From the NCBI GenBank assembly GCA_048296855.1, contig CP182631.1: a stretch of 64,000 bases of DNA, one strand, 5' to 3'. The notes under the pieces are model-generated. The model was given only the letters and a program-made list of their open reading frames with translations, searched no databases and was not told where the DNA came from. Below, one piece after another: positions 17,735 through 31,062 of the stretch. Each line of letters starts with the position of its first letter. Positions within the stretch are counted from its first letter, which is position 1. The DNA is from Pseudocolwellia sp048296855 (GTDB lineage: Bacteria > Pseudomonadota > Gammaproteobacteria > Enterobacterales > Alteromonadaceae). The translations under genes and the position numbers were made by a program.

Positions 17735-17941
17735 ACATTAAGATTGATTTTACATAGTCGGTTTTATGTGTTAGGTAGTTTACTACTTAATAAATAGAAA
17801 AGACGTAAAACAGCTTATGTTGATGTCACACAAAAAAGTATAATTTGATTTATCAAATTGTACGTTTTATGTAGTTACTGACTTCGGTTGGTAACACGAC
17901 AGAATTCATTGAGCAGCATCGCAAGATGCACAAACGATTTA

Positions 17942-19484
<1,543 letters not shown>

Positions 19485-19530
19485 TCTTGAAGTAAAACGT
19501 TTTAATGGGAATAGCTGTAAAGCTATTTCA

Positions 19531-19556
19531 GAGTGTTCACACAAATTGCCTGATAA
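19531..19556 (+). other. 3' half of pre-16S processing stem
   Basis: Complementary to 17709-17734, closing the precursor 16S stem for RNase III. Confidence 0.75.
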
Positions 19557-19600
19557 CAAAAAAGAAGAAGTCCAACATCTAGCTTTGGATTCTATACAAT

Positions 19601-19677
<77 letters not shown>

Positions 19678-20242
19678 ATTTAAATTTCTACTGCGTTATT
19701 TAACAAAGCGTTTAAAGAAGATTAAACGTCATCATTAAAGGCCTTGTGAAAATGTAAATTACAGTAGGATACTTCTTCAAAGAAAGAATAGAGACCAAAT
19801 TTAACGTATCTCAACGTTTAACGAGATAGTTTAGATTTGGTTTTTTACCGGAAACGTTCCGTACGTTTCTCGGATTTTCCTCCATCCGTGGAGGTCAAAC
19901 CAAAATTTTAGCCGAATGCGTGCTGAGATTAAGTTCTTTAACAATCTGGAAAGCTGATATAAATACCGGTATTTATATAGCACTCAACAGTGTCGCGCTG
20001 TTGTTTGTAACGTATAAATACCAAGCTATTGTTACTTCTTTTATCGGGAAGTGATGATGGTGGTCATGTTTCCTCCTCGGAAATGTGATCAACCCGATAA
20101 CAAGCTTCTTATTTATAAGGAACTGTTATCAACTCTTATTCAAGACACACAATGTGTGCGTGAAAATGTCAGACTTTACAATTGCTGTGGTTTAGTCACC
20201 ACGGTGTACTTAATATTCTTTCGAGACTATTTAGGGTTGTAT
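19678..20242 (+). promoter_or_regulatory. 16S-23S spacer with boxA antiterminator
   Basis: Holds a boxA-like GTTCTTTAACAAT at about 19933-19945. Its last bases (about 20228-20249) pair with sequence after the 23S gene to make the pre-23S stem. No gene is seen in the remaining spacer. Confidence 0.7.
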
Positions 20243-23133
<2,891 letters not shown>

Positions 23134-23272
23134 ACAACACCTAAATAGTTTTGTATGAAGTTTGACACACTCTATGAGTGACACGTACACATGTGCGAAT
23201 AAGAGATTAAAACGTATTTATAGTTCAATGAAAATAATTTTTTGTTGAAAGGCTTTCAAGATTGACCTTTTT

Positions 23273-23391
23273 TGTCTAGCGACAATAGCGATGTAGACCC
23301 ACCTGATCCCATTCCGAACTCAGAAGTGAAATGCATTAGCGCCGATGGTAGTGTGGGAGTTCCCATGTGAGAGTAGGACATTGCTAGGCTT
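23273..23391 (+). rRNA. rrf: 5S ribosomal RNA
   Basis: About 119 nt. The ends TGTCTAGC and GCTAGGC pair as helix I, and the core CCATTCCGAACTCAGAAGTG is standard. No tRNA follows it, unlike E. coli rrnH, where tRNA-Asp does. Confidence 0.96.
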
Positions 23392-23398
23392 CTCATTA

Positions 23399-23433
23399 AG
23401 AAAAGCCCGATTCGAAAGAGTCGGGCTTTTTGC
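23399..23433 (+). terminator. rrn operon terminator
   Basis: AAAAGCCCGA pairs with TCGGGCTTTT around a 10-base loop with a T tail, directly after the 5S gene. Confidence 0.93.
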
Positions 23434-23510
23434 TGTCTGGTGTTAAACATTGCAGCAGTCGTTCCAAGGTCGAAAGTGTGTAGAATTTTTTATGTGAGGT
23501 CCTGTACATA

Positions 23511-24315
23511 TACCAATCGAAATAACCCATTCATTATTTATACTTGCCTTAATGACCAATTATACCAATTAGTCTAATTATATGATCTAATGTCATTTAT
23601 TTACTCATAATAAATGACATTGAACACTTATAGCTCACAAGAATTAAAAATACTCTCCAACAAAGTAATACCAATTAGTCTAATTATGTGATCTAATGTC
23701 ATTTATTTACTCATAATAAATGACATTGAACACTCATAGCTCACAAGAATTAAAAATACTCTCCAACAAAGTAAAAGATCATCGAATGAGGCTGCGCTTG
23801 CTAGCCGTTTCACATTTTAAATCGGGTAAGAATAGATCAGAAGTTGCTAGAACACTTAATATTAGTAGAAGAATTGTTAATGATTGGGTTGCGAACTACA
23901 TCAACGAAGGTTTATACCAATTAGTCTAATTATATGATCTAATTGGTATTACCACCGTATTCACCTGAGTTGAATCCAATAGAGCAAGTTTGGAGTTGGT
24001 TGCGCCAACATCATTTAGCGAATAGGTGCTTTCAAGGCTATGATGACATCCTCGATGCTTGCTCTGATGCATGGAACTCATTTGTGAGTGATGCAAAGCG
24101 GGTCATGAAAATGTGTAGTAGAGATTGGATTAAGGTGGGAAAAACTTAAGATGGAATGGTATTACATTGTTATTTAATAATTAGAGCACTCCCTATTATA
24201 ATAAATGCCTCGCCTACAGGACGTTGGTGCTTAGGTTCCGTCTGGAACGATGAACCTGTGTATTTGACCATTTATTCTTCGTATAAAATAGGTCAATTCA
24301 TTAATGCGTTTGGTA
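23511..24315. repeat. MITE-like repeat family D, split by an IS630 remnant
   Basis: The two flanks (23511-23562 and 24162-24315) together match the element starting at 29018. It begins TACCAATCGAAATAACCCAT and ends GTTTGGTA, giving short inverted ends. The right part contains the hairpin core around TTCCGTCTGGAACG, also found in repeat family B. The IS630 fragment sits at a TA dinucleotide within it, so the MITE is older than the insertion. Confidence 0.7.
23563..24161 (+). pseudogene. Scrambled IS630-family transposase remnant
   Basis: A composite of three pieces of one IS630-type element, the one seen nearly whole at 52427-53534. Bases 23563-23668 repeat its 5' end. Bases 23669-23913 restart from the 5' end and encode the first about 65 residues (MTLNTHSSQELK...ISRRIVNDWVANYI, the helix-turn-helix part). 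A 34-bp palindrome starting TACCAATTAG then replaces about 640 bp of the middle. The last about 210 bp encode the C-terminus, including SPELNPIEQVWSWLR, the segment with the last catalytic acid of the DDE set. No functional transposase can be made. Confidence 0.85.
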
Positions 24316-24319
24316 TTAA

Positions 24320-24518
24320 TTAACCCGAACTCGGCTTAATAAATGTTCTTCTAGCAGCTGTTTTTACTAACTTCTGCGTTAAATTCACTTGCAATAGGCC
24401 AGCTATTGACGCGTAAATTTGTCTTGAATTAAGTAAAATTATCAAGCTAGAAGCGAACTGATTTTTTAGTGATTACTTTTCAATGAGTTAACTATATCTT
24501 AACCCGAACTCAGGTTAA
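24320..24518. repeat. MITE-like repeat family C, copy 1
   Basis: An element of 199 bp with ends TTAACCCGAACTCGGCTTAA and, on the other strand, TTAACCTGAGTTCGGGTTAA. It matches the inverted copy at 61712-61908. It abuts repeat D on the left and supplies the stop codon of the acetyltransferase gene on the right. Confidence 0.85.
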
Positions 24519-24961
24519 TTAGTTATTTTGGTTAAGGAATAATTGATTTTTAGAAATACCTTTAAATCATTATTCTTTTTTAAATAACAATTATACCTGT
24601 CTATAAAATGACTAGGGATTTCAAGGGATTCACTTTCTTTAAAACCTATGTCTTTATATAAGCGGTATAACTTTTTATCAGCAAAACAAATAATATGATT
24701 ATGTTCCCATTGTAGTGTTTCTATTAATAGCTTGGCATAACCTTTTTCTCTATAAAGGGGAGTAATTAATAATGCATGCAACAATCCATATTGACTACTA
24801 TTAGTGATATAAGAAAGTATTACACTGCCAATGATGACGTTGTCCATTTTTATTATATAAGTATGATCGTAGCCCATAAAACTCGCTGAGTAGTTGTTGT
24901 CTTTATAAAAGCGTTTAATATCTTTTTTATCTTGTTTTGTCGCTTTATTTATTTCAAACAT
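24515..24961 (-). CDS. GNAT-family N-acetyltransferase
   Basis: Protein of 148 aa. The GNAT fold is visible from a strand IIKMDNVIIGSVILSY (motif D), then LLHALLITPLYREKGYAKLLIETL (motif A, with the R-x-K-G-Y pyrophosphate loop in place of the more common RxxGxG) and LYRLYKDIGFKES (motif B). The substrate is unknown. The last codons and the stop lie at the end of repeat C, so the C-terminal tail may be non-native. It is a single gene in a repeat-rich region. Confidence 0.75.
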   Translation of the reverse strand: MFEINKATKQDKKDIKRFYKDNNYSASFMGYDHTYIIKMDNVIIGSVILSYITNSSQYGLLHALLITPLYREKGYAKLLIETLQWEHNHIICFADKKLYRLYKDIGFKESESLEIPSHFIDRYNCYLKKNNDLKVFLKINYSLTKITN

Positions 24962-25090
24962 TTTTAGCAGTTCTTCATTACTATCGGCTATTGAGTTATG
25001 TATTTTACAGCGAAAATAATAATAAAATCTGCTAATTATTTTTTATTACATGCCGATATAAATATTAAGATGATTTGTGGGTGTGCTTAA

Positions 25091-25627
25091 TTGCTTGTAG
25101 ATAATATAAAAAATGAGATATTAATAAATGAATTGCAGTTAGGTGAGCAGCTTAACCAATGTGTTCATAAAAAAGAACGGTCTCAATTTTCTTTATTACT
25201 GGCGATGCTTACTGATGATGTTCAAGCTCACGCACAGTTCTCACTTCCTAAATCAGAAATAGCTACATCTCAAACAGACGAAGATAATTTAAGGAAGCAG
25301 TTTAAGTTACCTCAAGCGCAGCTTTTATCATTAAAGGAGATAGAGCAAGTTGGATCTTATAACCAAGCTGACTTAGTTCAAGGTAATAATTTATCAGAAC
25401 TCCGTTTACTCAATGCCATTAATCCAACCCCTCTTGCCTTTAGAGACGACAAAAAATTTATAGCAAAAAATATACTAGAAAATACTAGCCTTTATTGCCA
25501 GAAAAAGTATAAGAGTAAAAAATTAGATAACGACTTTAAAGCAGCTAGGTTAGATTTTAAAGCGGCAGAGTGGTTAAACTCTATAAATGAAAGCATAAAT
25601 TTAACATTGGAAAAGTCGGTTATTTAA
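25091..25627 (+). CDS. VC2046/SO_2500-like conserved protein of unknown function
   Basis: Protein of 178 aa with a TTG start. The N-terminal part (ILINELQLGEQLNQCVHKKERSQFSLLLAMLTDDV, about residues 10-44) resembles an uncharacterised family widespread in Vibrio and Shewanella (VC2046/SO_2500). This is recalled from pattern and not checked by search. It is soluble, mostly helical and has no signal peptide or known catalytic motif. No operon partner is visible: it is flanked by the divergent GNAT gene and a repeat-rich gap. Confidence 0.6.
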   Translation: MLVDNIKNEILINELQLGEQLNQCVHKKERSQFSLLLAMLTDDVQAHAQFSLPKSEIATSQTDEDNLRKQFKLPQAQLLSLKEIEQVGSYNQADLVQGNNLSELRLLNAINPTPLAFRDDKKFIAKNILENTSLYCQKKYKSKKLDNDFKAARLDFKAAEWLNSINESINLTLEKSVI

Positions 25628-25689
25628 AGCTAGTTATTAAATTAGCTAAAAATTTTAAATATAATTTTGCATAATATATAAAAACAGCG

Positions 25690-25803
25690 CTAGGCATTAT
25701 TAGTAACTTCAAATCCAGTCAGATTGAAACCCTCGCAGACCTATTAACACTGTATGTGATCAATAAAGCTTATGGATCGATACTGTCACTATTAGAACCT
25801 TAA
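25690..25803 (+). other. Coding-like fragment of unknown origin
   Basis: A short open stretch reads FKSSQIETLADLLTLYVINK... up to a stop at about 25803. Its composition is protein-like but it has no start, and what follows degenerates into stops. It is probably a gene remnant; the family is not recognised. Confidence 0.3.
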
Positions 25804-25872
25804 AGCTACCTTAAAGTCCTTGGCATGGTTGGTGTTAGCTGAAAAATTCATCGATACTACATCTGACAATAG

Positions 25873-26077
25873 TTAACCTCAATTCGGGATAAGCAAAGTT
25901 ACTCAACAAGCTATTTTTGCGCTACTACTATTAGATAGAAAAATTTGCCTTGTTATACACAAAAATATCACTGTTGAGAGACTAATATAGCTTAGGAGAA
26001 CAACGATACAGATTAAGTTTCTCATAAATAAGTATTTTAATTCATTCTCTAACATTCATTAACCCGAGTTGAGGTTA
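25873..26077. repeat. MITE-like repeat family E (related ends to family C)
   Basis: A segment of about 205 bp bounded by TTAACCTCAATTCGGG and, on the other strand, TAACCTCAACTCGGGTTAA. The ends resemble those of family C (TTAACC...CGGG), but the interior is different, so it may be a distant relative moved by the same transposase. Confidence 0.6.
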
Positions 26078-26476
26078 GTTAACCTTATTTGATAAAGGCT
26101 TTTACTCGTTGGGATTATTAAATGCAAGGAGCACAACAGGCACAGAGCATCATTGGTTAATTATACTGAAGAAATTATTTTGATTTATATTGTTGTAAAT
26201 AGGTATATCGAATACTACACCTCTGAATTTATTGATAAAACGATTTACTTATCGGTTCTGAGGAAAGCAGTAAAACCTTTATCTTATATTTTTGTAAAGC
26301 TGACTTATTCTTTGTAGCTTATAGAAACAGAAGTTTACCTTATATAGAAAATAGGTACTTAAGTCAGAATAGAGTTTTAAGTGGGGGGCTGCAGAAGGGA
26401 TTTTTGTTTATATACCATAGTAATTAAACCGAATTTATTTACAGGGTATTTTGCTTTTATTCCAGCAGCTTGTATA
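26078..26476. other. Intergenic region without a recognisable gene
   Basis: A degenerate AT-rich stretch. A 38-codon open run (about 26310-26427) has no start codon or known motif. Nothing else can be supported. Confidence 0.4.
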
Positions 26477-26758
26477 TATACCCTTTACCAATCAAAAGGC
26501 TATTTCAGAGCTCTTGAGCGATATCAATTCAAGGAATGCTTTGTAATAATGGTTGCTCCCTTATAAAAAGCATTGTTGATGAAGTTATTTTGCTCAAGCG
26601 CTTCTTCGATGGGTCTAAAAACAATTTATACTGCGTTATTAACTTTAGTCAGGTTCTTACATGGATGTAGACCTTAGATTTCGTTTGGAACGTGAAATCT
26701 GTGCATAAATTGTTTTTAGTTCCCACTGAAACCTGCATCTTGAATGATAACGGGTATA
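26477..26758. repeat. MITE-like repeat family B, copy 1
   Basis: An element of 282 bp with terminal inverted repeats (TATACCCTTTACCA and, on the other strand, TATACCCGTTATCATTCAAG). Its inner inverted arms are CTAAAAACAATTTA and TAAATTGTTTTTAG, and the loop contains the core CTTAGATTTCGTTTGGAACG. Other copies are at 50916 and 53588. Confidence 0.85.
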
Positions 26759-26874
26759 TTAATAATAAAACTGAGGGGAGAGCTTGTTGCACCATTAAGT
26801 TTGGGAAGTCGTAAACTTATAGTACAACAAACTCAAAAGAGTATTCATTTAAATACTCTTTTTAAAGCAAGATA

Positions 26875-28467
26875 TTAACCCTTAGTTATTTTAAGTACTT
26901 GAGCGTGCTTAGAAGGAGAACCTGCGGGTAGGTTAACCATTAAACCTTTAGCTGTTTGTGTAAACGTTAATGTACCTTTATGACCAATTAATTCAACTTT
27001 AGCGATTTTATCTGTATAGTTTTTAGAATTAATACTACGAATTGTTACCTTCGCATTATCACCCGGCCACGCTAACATTGTTGCGTATAAAGTTCCTTCG
27101 TTTTGGGTAAAACGAATATCGCTGCTGTTAAAGTCTTTACGGTTTTTCTCAGCATCATTCGAGTTTTTACCATCTGGTACGTAAGTTTCACCTTCACCGT
27201 AAGTTATCCAAGGTCGAGTGTTATAAACCGCTTCACCATTTACAGCTAACCAATCACCAATTTCTTTTAGTAAAGCAATTTCTGGTTCAGGAATTGTTCC
27301 ATCAGGTTTTGGACCAATGTTTAATAACAAAGAGCCATTTTTAGAAATTATATCCATTAAATCATCTACTAATGAATTAGCATTGCGATATTTATGGTTA
27401 GTTACATATCCCCAAGATGATAAAGATACAGAAGTATCTGTTTGCCAAAAATGGGGATGAATATCCGTCATGCCACCACGTTCAATATCTAACACGGCCG
27501 AACCAGGAGGGAACGAGCGCATGTCTGCATGTTCTTTGTAGTTAAGCGCAGGCATGTTTTTCCAGTTAACACCTTTGTTATAGTAGTAACTTGTAAACTG
27601 CTTTACGTGATCATGAAATGGTTTTGACGCCATCCACCAATCGAACCAAATAAGTTCAGGTTCGTATTTATCAACGATTTCTACAGTACGTAATAACCAG
27701 TCGTCCATAAATTCTTGGCTAGGTGGTGTTAAACCATCTTCTGAAGATTTCCTGTTAACCGCTGGACCGTATAAGTCACGAAACTCTTCGTTTTGTACAT
27801 CTGATGGGAATTCTCTACCGCCATCATAGAACCACCAGTTTTCAGCTCTATGGCTTGATAAACCAAAATGAATATCTGTTTTATCTGTGGCATCTTTTAA
27901 TTCTTGAATTACATCACGTTTAGGTCCCATTTCAACAGAATCCCAACGGGTGTAAGAATTGTCATACATTGAAAATCCATCGTGATGTTCAGCAACAGGA
28001 ACAATATATTTTGCACCTGAATCTTTAATAATCTTCAACCATTCGTCAGCATTAAATTTTTCAGCTTTAAATTGAGGAATAAAGTCTTTATAACCAAATT
28101 CAGTTTGGTTACCAAATTTCTCTTCATGGTAAGTTTTTTCTTCGTTTGACTTTTGATACATTTTTCTTGGGTACCATTCGCCATTATGAGCAGGTACTGA
28201 ATAAACGCCCCAATGTATAAAAATGCCAAACTTAGCATCTTGATACCAATCTGGAATTTTATAATTAGTTAAAGAGTCCCAGTTTGCTTTGAAAGGGCCT
28301 TGATTAGCCACGGCTTTAATTTCAGCAAGTTTAGCTGAGTTATCTAAAGCAGCTGAAGTATTATTTTTAGTTGTATTAGTGTCAGCACTACATGCTGTTA
28401 AACCTAAAGCTACTGCTATGGCTAATGTACTTTTAAATGTTGTTAGCGTTTGTTTTTTCATTTTCAT
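26875..28467 (-). CDS. Alpha-L-fucosidase, GH29, lipoprotein
   Basis: Protein of 530 aa. A lipoprotein signal peptide ends at LTAC (Cys about residue 26). The catalytic domain of glycoside hydrolase family 29 starts at about residue 65 with WYQDAKFGIFIHWGVYSVPAHNGEWYPRKMY, followed by YIVPVAEHHDGFSMYDNSYTRWDSVEMGPKRDV. The nucleophile Asp lies in PELIWFDWWMA. The C-terminal part (from about residue 410) is a beta sandwich. It removes terminal alpha-L-fucose, probably from algal fucose-containing polysaccharide, at the cell surface or in the periplasm. A truncated GH2 fragment and another glycosidase lie just beyond, divergent from it. Confidence 0.92.
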   Translation of the reverse strand: MKMKKQTLTTFKSTLAIAVALGLTACSADTNTTKNNTSAALDNSAKLAEIKAVANQGPFKANWDSLTNYKIPDWYQDAKFGIFIHWGVYSVPAHNGEWYPRKMYQKSNEEKTYHEEKFGNQTEFGYKDFIPQFKAEKFNADEWLKIIKDSGAKYIVPVAEHHDGFSMYDNSYTRWDSVEMGPKRDVIQELKDATDKTDIHFGLSSHRAENWWFYDGGREFPSDVQNEEFRDLYGPAVNRKSSEDGLTPPSQEFMDDWLLRTVEIVDKYEPELIWFDWWMASKPFHDHVKQFTSYYYNKGVNWKNMPALNYKEHADMRSFPPGSAVLDIERGGMTDIHPHFWQTDTSVSLSSWGYVTNHKYRNANSLVDDLMDIISKNGSLLLNIGPKPDGTIPEPEIALLKEIGDWLAVNGEAVYNTRPWITYGEGETYVPDGKNSNDAEKNRKDFNSSDIRFTQNEGTLYATMLAWPGDNAKVTIRSINSKNYTDKIAKVELIGHKGTLTFTQTAKGLMVNLPAGSPSKHAQVLKITKG

Positions 28468-28839
28468 TAATTTTCGTTGGTTGATGACTCAAAAAATGTA
28501 TACGACACTATAATTTCAAATGCAGCATGATTGCAAATTTATTTATATATAAAACCAGTGTTTTTAATATGCATTACCGCAAATCATTCTTGTTTAATTT
28601 AAAAACACAGGCGCTTATGTGTTCTAATGTATTGAAATTATTGGTTTTAAATTTATATTGTTTTTTTATATATTGGCTTGTGGAATTGAATTTTATTGAC
28701 TTTACTTTATTTATGTAAGATTGTTGGTAAAATTCAAATATTACATATAAAAATATAGTTTAATCCGTAAGGGTATAATTAACAGTATAGAGTATATAAA
28801 ACACTTACTTATTGTTCTAAGTTTTTATTTTCTTTACAC

Positions 28840-29017
28840 AAAGTTTTGCCAGTGTTTTAACGTTTAGTACGGCGTCTGAACGAAGTCAGTTTAACATTAA
28901 TCAAGATTGGCAATATCGTAAAAGTAAAGTAGAAACGGCGTATGACAGTAATACATGGTCTAACAAATGCTGAAAAAGTGTAACTTTGCCTCATGCTTAT
29001 CAGCTAACGTTGATTAA
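28840..29017 (+). pseudogene. N-terminal remnant of a GH2 (beta-galactosidase-like) gene
   Basis: An open frame reads ASERSQFNINQDWQYRKSK, then SNTWSNKC, a TGA stop, then KSVTLPHAYQL. The pattern N-Q-D-W-Q-Y ... W ... V-T-L-P-H is the standard opening of family GH2 enzymes (FNxDWxF ... WxxVxLPHxW). The frame carries an in-frame stop and is cut after about 60 residues, exactly where repeat D begins at 29018. The rest of the gene is missing; the upstream signal-peptide part is also shifted. Confidence 0.6.
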
Positions 29018-29146
29018 TACCAATCGCAATAACCCATTGATCATTTATACTCGTAATCGCCAATTACATCGTTATTTATTTAATCATTAGAACACTTTTT
29101 ATTAAAATAAATACCTCGCCTACAGGAAGTAGGTGGCTTATAAGCT
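29018..29146. repeat. MITE-like repeat family D, copy 2
   Basis: Starts TACCAATCGCAATAACCCAT and runs through CCTCGCCTACAGGA, colinear with the split copy at 23511-24315 but lacking its right part. It marks the breakpoint of the GH2 remnant. Confidence 0.7.
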
Positions 29147-29273
29147 GCGCAAGGCAATGCATTATATGTTTTTGAAAGTGACGGTAAAAAAATCTCTTTA
29201 GTTATAAAATCGTTAAATTTAAATGAAGCAATAAGAACACTTATATTTTATTTAATCTTGCTGGTTAAAAATT

Positions 29274-30944
29274 ATGGAAAAAAGTATGAAAAAATTAATA
29301 TCTTGTTTGCGCTGGCGCTACATCAGCCAAAGTTTAGTTTGTTTGTGGTTTGCATTATTTATGTGTACAGCGCAGGCAAAAGAAGTAGAAATTGAAAAAT
29401 GGGAAGTTGTTGATATTCCTATTAACGCAACGGTAAACGCTAAACAATTATTTACCGTTGATGCTAATGCCATTTTTTCTCATACCTCAGGTAAAAAAAT
29501 GACAGTACCGGTTTTTTATAATGGTGGAAATGAATGGTTAATTCGTTTTTCAGCATCAGATATTGGTAACTGGACATACAAAATAGAAAGTAAACAAAAA
29601 TCGCTTAATGGTCGAGCAGGTCGTGTAAAGGTTGTGCAAAATGCTGATACAACTAACCATGGTGGTGTTATTTTAAGTAGCATAAATAAACAAAATTTTT
29701 ACTACGAAGATGGTACGCCTTACTTTGTATTAGGTTATGAACTCGATTGGTTATTTGCTTTAGATTACGAAAATGATCAGGGCTTACCTAAAAGCGAACA
29801 TTTACTTTCTTTAATTAAAGAAAATGGTTTTAACCATATTGTGATGAATGTTTATTCTCATGATGTGAGTTGGGATAAAGATCCTAAATTAGCGAGTCAC
29901 CCTGAGCATGAGTTTGGTGGTAAACAAAATATATTTCCCTTTTTAGGTTCGAATGAAAAACCGGATCACTCAGCGTTAAATATTGAATTTTTTAAAAAGT
30001 TTGATCGTACCGTACAACTTTTACACGACAAACGACTTGTCGCTCATTTAATGATTTATGTGTGGAACAAATTAGTCAGTTGGCCTGAAATGAATAGTGA
30101 AGCTGATAATATGTACTTTGACTATATTGTTAAGCGCTATCAAGCGTATCCAAATGTTGTGTGGGACATATCTAAAGAAGCTTTATATTACGGCCGAGCA
30201 GACGAAGCTTACATTAAAGATCGTATAGATCGTTTACGTGCGCTTAATTATTATCAAAGATTAGTAACCGTTCACGACTATAAATACTGTACTAAATACC
30301 CAGAGCAAGTTGATTTTATTTCGACGCAAGATTGGAAGCATGATATTTATAATCAAATGTTAAATGTGCGTAAAAAGTTTCCTAATAAACCTATTTACAA
30401 CATTGAACACGGAGGTTATGAACAATCACCTTATCTGGTATTTCCTGGTGACTATGTAGATCCTGAAGTGTCTGTTCGACGTAACTGGATGATTTTATTC
30501 GCAGGTGTTTACACAACATATTATTGGCAAGGTAGTTCATGGAATGTGATTATTTATAATCCTTTTGAACAACCTGAAAACTATGTAAAACCGCGTTTTG
30601 ATTATTTTCAGCATATGAATAACTTTTTCACTCAGTACGATTTCTCTACATTTAAGCCCGCACCTAATAAAAATGGTTCAGGATATACGCTGCAAAATAA
30701 TGACGATACTTATTTGATTTACGTGCCAAAAGGTAATTATCAAATGTCGAGAGGGGATTGGTTTTTACAAAATGTTAAAAATGGTGTGAGTTTTGAAAAT
30801 AAACAAACGCGTAATTACCGGTGGTTTAATACCTTAACAGGTGAGTTTACTGAGCCTAAAACAATAACAAAAGGCATGCTTTTTATATCCCCATGGAGAG
30901 GACAAGCAGATAGTATTCTTATTAGTGAGTTAGTTAATAATTAA
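29274..30944 (+). CDS. DUF5060/DUF4038-type glycoside hydrolase
   Basis: Secreted protein of 556 aa with an N-terminal signal sequence ending in AQA (about residue 35). Residues about 40-125 form a DUF5060-like beta domain (GNEWLIRFSASDIGNWTYKIES). The TIM-barrel part follows (YYEDGTPYFVLGYELDWLFALDYEN, HIVMNVYSHDVSWD, VVWDISKEALYYGRADE, IYNIEHGGYEQS); acidic residues in WDISKEA and NIEHGG are candidate catalytic groups. Relatives act in algal and plant polysaccharide loci, for instance apiosidase-like GH140 enzymes. The substrate is not known; the fucosidase next door suggests a fucosylated glycan. An alternative ATG 12 bases downstream, preceded by TATGGAAA, is possible. Confidence 0.75.
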   Translation: MEKSMKKLISCLRWRYISQSLVCLWFALFMCTAQAKEVEIEKWEVVDIPINATVNAKQLFTVDANAIFSHTSGKKMTVPVFYNGGNEWLIRFSASDIGNWTYKIESKQKSLNGRAGRVKVVQNADTTNHGGVILSSINKQNFYYEDGTPYFVLGYELDWLFALDYENDQGLPKSEHLLSLIKENGFNHIVMNVYSHDVSWDKDPKLASHPEHEFGGKQNIFPFLGSNEKPDHSALNIEFFKKFDRTVQLLHDKRLVAHLMIYVWNKLVSWPEMNSEADNMYFDYIVKRYQAYPNVVWDISKEALYYGRADEAYIKDRIDRLRALNYYQRLVTVHDYKYCTKYPEQVDFISTQDWKHDIYNQMLNVRKKFPNKPIYNIEHGGYEQSPYLVFPGDYVDPEVSVRRNWMILFAGVYTTYYWQGSSWNVIIYNPFEQPENYVKPRFDYFQHMNNFFTQYDFSTFKPAPNKNGSGYTLQNNDDTYLIYVPKGNYQMSRGDWFLQNVKNGVSFENKQTRNYRWFNTLTGEFTEPKTITKGMLFISPWRGQADSILISELVNN

Positions 30945-31062
30945 TGTAATAGTGTGTTGAGTGCAGTAAGAGCGGTTTAACTTAAGAATAAAAGCAGAAA
31001 TAACATTCGATAGAATAACTTTTATGCTATATTTATTTTATGGTACTCAACGCATTATACCG

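Noticed and set aside
26381..26566. 61-codon frame into repeat B
   Set aside because: Half of it is repeat sequence, and there is no known motif.
28527..28718. 63-codon hydrophobic frame
   Set aside because: AT-rich sequence between divergent genes gives Phe/Leu-rich translation; no ribosome-binding site and no family.
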